NCBI GenBank assembly: GCA_004212095.1
Contig: RXIJ01000034.1
Span: 1 to 35,017, forward strand
From: Methanosarcinales archaeon
GTDB lineage: Archaea > Halobacteriota > Methanosarcinia > Methanosarcinales > EX4572-44
Direction of reading: 5' to 3'
DNA: 35,017 nucleotides
Of the stretch, positions 27,328 to 35,017 are shown piece by piece (within the stretch, counting starts at the first letter, position 1; each line of letters begins with the position of its first letter). A program made the translations under genes and the position numbers. The notes under the pieces were generated by a model. The model did not search any database and was not told the DNA's origin. It worked only from the letters and a program-made list of their open reading frames with translations.

Positions 27328-29139
27328 TTACAACCCAAGTTCATTTAACTTTTGTTTTGAAGGGTATCCATCTTCATCATAGCCACGTCTCTCATAATAC
27401 ATTGTAAGCATGTCCTCTAATGGATGCACTTTTCCTTTTGCAGGACCTTCTGGCATCTCTTCTATTAAAAATCTCTCAGGCAGTTTGTCGTCCTTTCGGT
27501 CAAATCCTTCTCGCTTGTTAAACAGCCTCTCCAGTGCAAATATTCGCTCACCTGTCTTTAAAAACTCATCTTGTGTGTACCCATCCCAACCAGTCACTCC
27601 TGCGATCATGTTTGCATACTCATCAGCACCTATCGCGAAGGTTAAAAAGAGGCAATTGCTCGACGAATCAACCGCAGAAGTGAGGTTTTGGAATAGTATG
27701 GTAAGATCCACTTTGGCTTCGCTTGCATCAACAGGGTCAACTTTTAGTGGCGACCCGATTATCTCAGCTGCGATCGTGTATCCGCTGACATGACATGCTC
27801 CACGGTTTGCAGTTGCATAGTTTAACCCAATACCAAAAGCCCCTCTTGGATCATAGGCAGGAAGCTCCAAACCTTTTACCTGCATCGCATAGTACTCTGA
27901 TTTTTTTCCTATTTTTTGAGATGCAAGCTTTGTCCCATCTGCAAATACATCCAAAAATCCCTCTCTTTTTGCAATCAGCTCTACCATTTTTATCATAGCA
28001 TCTGCATCGCCAAAGGACAGTTCAAAGCCAAGATCATCGATTGAGATAATCCCTTTCTCGAAGAGTTCCATTGCAAAACCTATTGTTGAGCCAGTTGATA
28101 TTGTATCAAGACCGTACTCGTTGCAGAGATAGTTTGCTCTTGCGATAGCATTTAGGTTATTCACACCACATTCGCCGCCAAATGCCCAACTCGACTCATA
28201 TTCAAGGCTCTCTCCTTCTGTTCCAGCATATTCACCGCTTTCTATTTTTATCCAACGACCACATTCCGTGGGACATTCATAGCATGCTTTTTTCTCTTTC
28301 ATTATTGTCTTTTTTATTTGCTCACCAGATATGAGATCTGCATCCTTAAAAACTCCAGTCTGGAAGTTTTTTGTTGGGTATATTCCGGAAGCATTCATGA
28401 TGTTGGTGAGCACAGCTGTTCCGTATGTATTCAGTGCTCCACCCTCTTTCATAACATCATTTTCTGAAATTAGCTTCAACACTTTGTCTGCAGCTCTTCT
28501 AAAAACGATAGGTTTAGCAACCTCTACATCCTTTGTGCCTTTTACCACGATTGCTTTAAGATTCTTACTCCCAAAAACAGCACCAAGACCAGTCCTTCCG
28601 GCAGCACGGTACTTCTCATTGATCACTGCAGCCATACGTGATTTTTTTTCACCAGCAATGCCTATTTGAAGTACTTTTGCTTCCTCATCAGTTTCTGCTC
28701 TGATTCCATCATCCACTTCACTGACAAGTTTGCCCCAAAATTTGCCTGCATCCCTGAATTCGACGTTTTCATCATTTATTAAAATGTATGTTGGATTTTC
28801 AGCCTTTCCTTTTACCACAATTGCATCATATCCACATTTTTTAAACTCGGTAGCCCACGTACCGCCTGCACTTGCAAACGTTAGACCACCGGTTGCTGGA
28901 CTTTTTGAAACCACTATGTGCCTTCCGCTTGATGCACTCTTCGTTCCAGTAAGAGGCCCTGTTGCCACTACGATGATGTTTTGTTGAGATAATGGTTCTA
29001 CATTAGCCTGCAGTTCATCGTATAATATCTTTACTCCAAGACCTCTTCCGCCAAGGAACATTCTTGCAGTTTCTTTATCGATTTCTTCTTCTTTACACGT
29101 TTTTGATGTTAGGTCAACTCTTAGTATTTTTCCTGACAT
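27328..29139 (-). CDS. Aldehyde:ferredoxin oxidoreductase (tungstopterin enzyme) family
   Basis: MSGKILRVDLTSKTCKEEEIDKETARMFLGGRGLGVKILYDEL...SGRHIVVSKSPATGGLTFASAGGTWATEFKKCGYDAIVVKG...ACYECPTECGRWI. ATG 29139 preferred over 29226. Confidence 0.96.
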   Translation of the reverse strand: MSGKILRVDLTSKTCKEEEIDKETARMFLGGRGLGVKILYDELQANVEPLSQQNIIVVATGPLTGTKSASSGRHIVVSKSPATGGLTFASAGGTWATEFKKCGYDAIVVKGKAENPTYILINDENVEFRDAGKFWGKLVSEVDDGIRAETDEEAKVLQIGIAGEKKSRMAAVINEKYRAAGRTGLGAVFGSKNLKAIVVKGTKDVEVAKPIVFRRAADKVLKLISENDVMKEGGALNTYGTAVLTNIMNASGIYPTKNFQTGVFKDADLISGEQIKKTIMKEKKACYECPTECGRWIKIESGEYAGTEGESLEYESSWAFGGECGVNNLNAIARANYLCNEYGLDTISTGSTIGFAMELFEKGIISIDDLGFELSFGDADAMIKMVELIAKREGFLDVFADGTKLASQKIGKKSEYYAMQVKGLELPAYDPRGAFGIGLNYATANRGACHVSGYTIAAEIIGSPLKVDPVDASEAKVDLTILFQNLTSAVDSSSNCLFLTFAIGADEYANMIAGVTGWDGYTQDEFLKTGERIFALERLFNKREGFDRKDDKLPERFLIEEMPEGPAKGKVHPLEDMLTMYYERRGYDEDGYPSKQKLNELGL

Positions 29140-29342
29140 TTTTATCACAGCATACAGAAGTCTTCTATTGTTTGTATAAAGATGTGTCGTTTTTGTAGTA
29201 TCCGAACGCTTAGAAGACATTCGCACATCCTCTATGGATTCTTATTATTGTACATTCTCTGTTTGGCTATTCAGACCAGCAAAAGGTTTTAACTGATAAG
29301 CGATGAATTCGTATTCTATTACATTGAACATTCGAGAATTAT

Positions 29343-30425
29343 ATGAAGTCATCCATTGAAATCGGGAAGATAATTGGAATTCCAATAAAACTGCATATCA
29401 CATTACTGCTTGTGCTCCCATTTTTTGCATACATCTTTTCAGTGAACGAACAATTCGGTTTTGGCGGCGTACCATCTCAAAGCCTTCAATATGGATTATC
29501 CATTACTGCAACACTCTTCTTGTTTCTGTCTATTTTGTTGCATGAACTTGCTCACTCTTCTGTTGCCATACATTATGGTTCAAAAGTGGACAGTATTACA
29601 TTATTCCTTTTTGGTGGTGTTTCATCAATGGGCGAGATGCCGCGAAATCCGGTTTTTGAGTTTAAAATGACAATTGTTGGGCCGCTTACAAGTCTTGCTT
29701 TGGGTATTGTATTTCTTGGTATTGATAAAATACTCGGCATCTTCGGTAATAACGTATATTATTTCTTTGGAATACTTGGAATTATTAACGTGGTGCTCTT
29801 TGTTTTTAACATGATTCCAGCATTTCCAATGGATGGCGGCAGAGTGCTTCGTGCATGGCTTGCAGGTCGTATGAGCTATATTGAAGCCACAAGAAAAGCG
29901 GTTTCCATTGGCCAGATTCTTGCTATTGGCATGGGAATTCTCGGGTTGTTAGTAATCAACCCATGGCTTATTTTAATTGCCTTTTTCGTATATATTGGAG
30001 CAGCAGAAGAGGGAAAATCTACAGAGATGTCAGTCACGCTTGAAGGCATTAAGATATCTGATTTAATGAGCGATGAAGTCATTTCTGTTCCACCATCTTT
30101 GAACCTGAACGAGCTTGTGGATGTGATGTTTGAAAGAAAACACATGGGCTATCCAGTGGTGGAAAATGGCAATCTACTTGGTATTGTTACTTTTACTGAT
30201 GTCAGTCATGTTCCCTCCCAAAAACGTGGTGGAGTTGTGGTTGAAGAGGTAATGACCAAAAATATCATATCGTTGCATCCGGATGATCCGGCAGAAAAGG
30301 CTCTTAAGTTATTATTTACACATAACATAGGAAGACTGCCGGTATTAAGTGGAGAGCGACTCGCAGGCATTGTTTCTCGAACAGATCTCATACGCTCCAT
30401 CCAGATTTTTGGTGGTAAACTTTGA
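29343..30425 (+). CDS. Site-2-type (M50) intramembrane metalloprotease with C-terminal CBS pair
   Basis: ILLHELAHSSVAIHYG (HExxH); NMIPAFPMDGGRVLRAWLA; CBS repeats ISDLMSDEVISVPPSL... and VEEVMTKNIISLHPDD.... Confidence 0.95.
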   Translation: MKSSIEIGKIIGIPIKLHITLLLVLPFFAYIFSVNEQFGFGGVPSQSLQYGLSITATLFLFLSILLHELAHSSVAIHYGSKVDSITLFLFGGVSSMGEMPRNPVFEFKMTIVGPLTSLALGIVFLGIDKILGIFGNNVYYFFGILGIINVVLFVFNMIPAFPMDGGRVLRAWLAGRMSYIEATRKAVSIGQILAIGMGILGLLVINPWLILIAFFVYIGAAEEGKSTEMSVTLEGIKISDLMSDEVISVPPSLNLNELVDVMFERKHMGYPVVENGNLLGIVTFTDVSHVPSQKRGGVVVEEVMTKNIISLHPDDPAEKALKLLFTHNIGRLPVLSGERLAGIVSRTDLIRSIQIFGGKL

Positions 30426-31657
30426 TAGAGTACACTGTAAGTGTAACTGCCAGGCAGGAAAAAGGCATCGTTGTTGTTGGAACAGCGCATGTATCAGAAA
30501 AAAGCATCAACGAAGTCAATGAAACAATAGAAAGAGAACATCCGGATATTGTTGCTATTGAACTCTGCCAAGGTAGATATGAAGCTCTTGTAGGTAAACA
30601 GGAAGTAAAAGAAATACCTGTCCGGGAACTACTAAGTGCAGACAAGTTTCACTATTTTTTGATTCACTGGCTGCTGTCATACGTGCAAAAAAAGATTGGG
30701 GCCGAAATGGGGGTAAAGCCTGGAGCTGAGATGCTTGCAGCTATTGAAAAAGCAAAGCAGATTGAAGCAAAAATCGCACTGGTGGATCGAGACATTCAGA
30801 TTACTTTGCAGCGACTCTGGTCAAGGATGACGCTATTTGAAAAGGCAAAAATAACGTTTGCAATTATTGCAGCAGGTCTTGGGATTGGTGGAACAAAAGA
30901 GATAGATATCAATACCGTAACAGATGCTGATATAGTAACCCAGCTTGTAGAGGAGCTTCGAAAATATGCACCGTCTGTCGTAACAGTGCTCATTGATGAA
31001 AGAGATGCCTATATTGCAAGAAATCTTTTAGATATCTCACACGACGGGCATGTAGTAGCAGTGGTGGGGGCAGGGCACAGAGCAGGCATACAAAAATATC
31101 TCGAACATCCTGAAACACTGCCGGCTCTTGATAGCCTCACCACTTTACCAAAGAAGCGATTTAGTATCATCAAAGCTGCAACAATACTGATTATTATAAC
31201 AGCAATTTTTATGCTTGCGGCGATGATTATCTATGGGCAAATCTCTCCTACAACCATGCTTACAGCCATTGCCTATTTATTTATCACACAGGGCGTACTA
31301 TCAGCAGCAGGGGTAATTATAGCAAGAGGGCATCCGTTCTCTGTGCTTACAGCCCTATCATTGGCATGGTTTGGTTTCATTCATCCATTCCTTGCTGTTG
31401 GCTGGCTCGCTGGACTTGTGGAAGCATATTTTAGGCCACCTACGCATAATGATTTTACCACATTAGCCGAAGCTTTAAGCTTTAAAGAATTGATGAATAA
31501 CAAACTATTTCGTGTAATCATTGTAGCAGCACTTGCAAACATTGGGAGCATGGTTGGAACTTTTGTAGCTATACCTTTGATGGTACACTACCTTGGCATA
31601 CCAGACCCTCTTGAAATCATAAAATTAGCACTTGAAAATGTATTAAAACTTGTATAA
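30422..31657 (+). CDS. TraB/PrgY family membrane protein (TTG start, 4-bp overlap with M50 gene)
   Basis: GIVVVGTAHVSEKSINEVNETIEREHPDIVAIELCQGRYEAL...IALVDRDIQITLQRLW...VVAVVGAGHRAGI; C-terminal TM segments. Confidence 0.93.
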   Translation: MIEYTVSVTARQEKGIVVVGTAHVSEKSINEVNETIEREHPDIVAIELCQGRYEALVGKQEVKEIPVRELLSADKFHYFLIHWLLSYVQKKIGAEMGVKPGAEMLAAIEKAKQIEAKIALVDRDIQITLQRLWSRMTLFEKAKITFAIIAAGLGIGGTKEIDINTVTDADIVTQLVEELRKYAPSVVTVLIDERDAYIARNLLDISHDGHVVAVVGAGHRAGIQKYLEHPETLPALDSLTTLPKKRFSIIKAATILIIITAIFMLAAMIIYGQISPTTMLTAIAYLFITQGVLSAAGVIIARGHPFSVLTALSLAWFGFIHPFLAVGWLAGLVEAYFRPPTHNDFTTLAEALSFKELMNNKLFRVIIVAALANIGSMVGTFVAIPLMVHYLGIPDPLEIIKLALENVLKLV

Positions 31658-31853
31658 GTATCGAGCTGAATCAAGATAGCCGTCTTCTTCCGGTTTCTCT
31701 GTTTTTATGGATATGAGGTATTCAGACATTTTCACCACATCAGCTGTTTTTGCACCGCCAGTAATCGCTTTTTCGTGTGGGTTTTGGCGATGTTTCACAT
31801 TCGGTTTGCCTTCGCATGTGTGTTAAAATTGAACAAGCTCAACTATAAATATA

Positions 31854-34820
31854 TCACCCAGCCGTCGCCTGTAGAATTATTAATGCATCGAGGGATGTGA
31901 CCTTGCCGTCGCCACTGACATCAGCAGCATCGTCGAACGAACTGCTACCGGTGGCTATTTCGAGAGCGATCGCTGCATCTGCTGGTGTGAGCGTGCAGTC
32001 ACAGTTGAGGTCGCCTCTTATCGTTGGCACAAACCCTGTTTCATCCATAGCGTATCTCACGTACGGATTTTGCATGAATTCACGCCACACTATTCCACTA
32101 CGATAATTCTCAATCATGAGCATGATCGCACCCTCATCAATTCCGATATACTCATCAGTCCGCCACGTCTGGCATCCGCTGAGAGAAACATTCGTATCAA
32201 GATTGAACGCATCCTTAAAACCGTATTCACCCCATATTTTACCGCCATAAGTTTCGTACATATACCGCAAAGCAGGAATTGCAATATCAGGCGCTAACGC
32301 AACCGATCCTCCAGCTCCAGTCGGTGGGATGGTTCCATCGTGCCAATAGCAAGGACAGCCCCCATAGCCAGTATACCCGCCGGGTCCATCACATGCAGTA
32401 AGTCCCCAGCAGTTCTCGCCATAAGTGGCATACACATTGCTGTTATCTATGCAGAACAATCGGTTCTCTCTGACTGCGTTTATCGAGTTCTGCCAGTAGT
32501 TCGTATAACCATCGTGTTTACACCTGAAATCAATCCAACAGTGCGAATACTGATAGGTGAATAGACTTCCTGTATAGCAATAGATAAAATTCTCACCATC
32601 GCAACCGTCTGATGCACTGCATGGCAATTTAAAGTCGTCCATGTAAATAGCAGAACCGGATGTGGACACATTGGTTCCTAAAATGGCAACTGTGAATCGG
32701 TTGACCTTCGTCTTATCCAGTACACCATCCTGCATTGTCAATTCCCACACTCTAAAGGATGAAACTGGTATATCAAGTTCATTCCAACCCATCCAGTTCA
32801 AAGGCAATTCGTATATCCAGTATTCATTGCCATAATCTTCTTCGATCTTAATTCTCAATGTATTACTGGAATTATCACCATATATCCACAGATTTACACT
32901 ATCGTAGTTAGCCCATGTACTTTTTTGCAGGTAGGCTCCGCATCGTTCTCCACCAGCACCATCGCCGGTGTTATAGCCAATCTTCATCGAATAATCCCCG
33001 ATTTTGCTATTGTTCGAGCGCGATATATCGATGGATGCACCTGAACCTGAGTCTACAAATGTTACCCAAGCACTCACATTATTATCTTCAAAATCGTCCA
33101 CCATTCTACCACAGTCTTTTCCGTACGTGCTTGCCCACGCATCCCAACTCCTTTTCGGATCCGGAACCGGATGGGTTGGCGAGCCAATAGCCAAGAGGTA
33201 CATAATCATTGCTTCATTATAACCACGCCAATAGTCCGGTGATAAGCCCTCTTCAGGAGTCCATTTCATTGCAATCGTATCAGTTCCGTTGAGCATCCAC
33301 GTCCAGTTAACTCTTTCATAGAGTTCGTTTGACAGGCTCTTTATACTCTCATTTTCTTTAAAATGCTCGCCGGCATGTAACACTCCTGTCATCAGGAGTG
33401 CGGTGTCAATGGATGATACCTCACAATCCCATTCACGCTCTCCAGTGCTCATGTTAATCCAGTGATAATAAAAACCTTCTTTATTATACAAATTGTTGAA
33501 CGTTTCAAGCGTGGTTAATATCCGGTCAGATGCATCCGTGCTATTTACCCACCCTCTGCTTTCTGCTATACATATCGCTGAGAGGCCAAAACCCACCGAC
33601 GCGATACTGCAAGGGGAATCCAATGTGCTTCTATCCCTAATCAAACCGTTTGTTTGGTTTACTTCGCTCCAGAAATAGTTGAAAGTGGCATGTTCTACCA
33701 TCTCAAGAAAATCATCGTCTGATACGGGCATGTCAGACAATTCCAGTTTGATGTCATCCACGTAAATGGTGGAACCGAGTGGACTGTTTCCGGATACGAC
33801 CAGTGTAAATCGATTTATCTTCGACTTATCATAGATACCTTCTGCTGCCCCCCCAGCAACAAAGGATGAGAGTGGTATAACGAGTTTTTTCCACCCACCC
33901 CAATCTATAATTGATGTGTATCTCCACCATTCTTCGCCATAAGCTTCCTCAAGCTTAATTTCCAGTGTATTGCCAGAATTGTCACCACACACCCACAAAC
34001 TCACATTGTCATAATTTACCCATGTATCCATCTGCCTGTAAACGCCGCACCAGTTTGTTTCATACCCACTTATGTTGTAGCCGATCCTCATCGAGTAACT
34101 CCCAGATTTACTGTTATTTGAAAGTGACCGGTTGATGGATGCGTTTTGGGTTGCAAATAGAGACCAATCACCCACGTCAGTATCTTCGAAATCATCGATG
34201 ATGGGATTTGTCATGTCCGCTTTCGTGAGATATTCCTCGCTATCTGATAGGTCGTACTGATTGGAATATGATACAGGTGGAATCGCTGCCATTTGCAGGA
34301 TCGTTAATGCATCGAATAGGGTGACTTTGCCGTCGCCATCATTTTCGACAATGTTATTATTAATTATAGGATTATTATTGCTGCTCCCAATCCAAATTCC
34401 ACTATCGTGATTCAATGTTATCGTATTATTGATTATGTCACATGCATTATTTTCGATATAGACTCCGTAGTCTCCATTTCTTATCGTGAACCCATCAATT
34501 GTGACATTATTAGCTGTTATATACGCACATTTACTTCTTCCCAAACCGAGTATATTTGAGTTTCCATTCTCCCCAACAAGTATCAATGATTTGGAAATTG
34601 AAATACACTCATAATAAGACCCGTTATATACAAAGATCGTATCGCTTTCGTTTGCCGCATTTATCGCATCCTGAATATTTGTAAAATCCGCGCCTCCACT
34701 ATCACCCACATACCAAATCTTTCCTGATGCTGCTCCAATAAACAACAAACTTAATACTGCCATTACAAAAAGAACATCCATCAACTTCCGTTTCAAAGCA
34801 TTTTCAATTACCATCCTCAT
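31854..34820 (-). CDS. Secreted dockerin-containing glycoside hydrolase, 'putative glucoamylase' (PF10091/GH144-like), with beta-helix N-terminus and two CBM-like modules
   Basis: Start at ATG 34820 (or 34814) after taaaggagat. N-term IWYVGDSGGADFTNIQDAINAANESDTIFVYNGSYYE. Catalytic segments HATFNYFWSEVNQTNGLIRDRS, SIASVGFGLSAICIAESRGWV, WRGYNEAMIMYLLAIGSPTHP, QYSHCWIDFR, ENCWGLTACDGP, IPALRYMYETYGGKIWGEYGFKDAFN, YIGIDEGAIMLMIENYRSGIVW. Dockerin RGDLNCDCTLTPADAAIALEIATG...SGDGKVTSLDALIILQATAG. Confidence 0.88.
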   Translation of the reverse strand: MRMVIENALKRKLMDVLFVMAVLSLLFIGAASGKIWYVGDSGGADFTNIQDAINAANESDTIFVYNGSYYECISISKSLILVGENGNSNILGLGRSKCAYITANNVTIDGFTIRNGDYGVYIENNACDIINNTITLNHDSGIWIGSSNNNPIINNNIVENDGDGKVTLFDALTILQMAAIPPVSYSNQYDLSDSEEYLTKADMTNPIIDDFEDTDVGDWSLFATQNASINRSLSNNSKSGSYSMRIGYNISGYETNWCGVYRQMDTWVNYDNVSLWVCGDNSGNTLEIKLEEAYGEEWWRYTSIIDWGGWKKLVIPLSSFVAGGAAEGIYDKSKINRFTLVVSGNSPLGSTIYVDDIKLELSDMPVSDDDFLEMVEHATFNYFWSEVNQTNGLIRDRSTLDSPCSIASVGFGLSAICIAESRGWVNSTDASDRILTTLETFNNLYNKEGFYYHWINMSTGEREWDCEVSSIDTALLMTGVLHAGEHFKENESIKSLSNELYERVNWTWMLNGTDTIAMKWTPEEGLSPDYWRGYNEAMIMYLLAIGSPTHPVPDPKRSWDAWASTYGKDCGRMVDDFEDNNVSAWVTFVDSGSGASIDISRSNNSKIGDYSMKIGYNTGDGAGGERCGAYLQKSTWANYDSVNLWIYGDNSSNTLRIKIEEDYGNEYWIYELPLNWMGWNELDIPVSSFRVWELTMQDGVLDKTKVNRFTVAILGTNVSTSGSAIYMDDFKLPCSASDGCDGENFIYCYTGSLFTYQYSHCWIDFRCKHDGYTNYWQNSINAVRENRLFCIDNSNVYATYGENCWGLTACDGPGGYTGYGGCPCYWHDGTIPPTGAGGSVALAPDIAIPALRYMYETYGGKIWGEYGFKDAFNLDTNVSLSGCQTWRTDEYIGIDEGAIMLMIENYRSGIVWREFMQNPYVRYAMDETGFVPTIRGDLNCDCTLTPADAAIALEIATGSSSFDDAADVSGDGKVTSLDALIILQATAG

Positions 34821-34965
34821 ATCTCCTTTAGAAGCCGTCAAATTAGCTTTTTGACTTAAAACTCTATCTCTTTTTTGAGTATGACTTGATTTACAGGCAT
34901 GCTGCACCCTACCGACAGTTTTAGATAGTTTGCCAAGTCTGCCTCTTATGGCAGAAATTTCAAAA

Positions 34966-35004
34966 GTTTTCAAAGGAGTCTCTTTTGCAGACTCGCTTGA
35001 AAAC
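34966..35004. other. Long imperfect inverted repeat upstream of the dockerin hydrolase
   Basis: gttttcaa-ag-gagtct-cttttgc-agactc-gc-ttgaaaac: 8 bp + 2x2 mismatch + 6 bp stem. Confidence 0.8.
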
Positions 35005-35017
35005 TATTTTGCTTTAA

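Overview
This 35 kb window looks like a euryarchaeal chromosome, probably from a methanogen or methane/alkane-oxidising relative. That is inferred from archaeal NAC, a YcaO protein, an FrhB-type protein, AOR, archaeal dockerins and PGF-CTERM-like anchors. Housekeeping genes: NAC, pyruvate kinase, geranylgeranyl-reductase family, grpE-dnaK, pdxS, trehalose-6-phosphate synthase, YcaO, membrane pyrophosphatase, tRNA-Leu(CAG), FrhB-like + AOR, and M50 protease + TraB. The accessory content is mainly secreted. The standout is a minus-strand block at about 15.3-25.4 kb. It has five overlapping genes plus an upstream metallophosphoesterase gene. Together they encode about ten related extracellular domains resembling the molybdopterin-oxidoreductase (sulfite-oxidase) fold. 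Additional modules include DUF4430-like domains, BIG2 Ig-like domains, a dockerin, sortase-type C-terminal anchors, a lipoprotein and an orphan WtpA/ModA-like binding protein. The two transcription units in the block share a duplicated, palindrome-containing 5' leader. Other highlights: a decayed gingipain-type (C25) surface protease gene; a dockerin glycoside hydrolase whose catalytic domain is split by a nested carbohydrate-binding-like module; and a 61-bp tandem repeat upstream of pyruvate kinase with an inverted partial copy downstream. No searches were run. All family calls are from reading the protein sequences.
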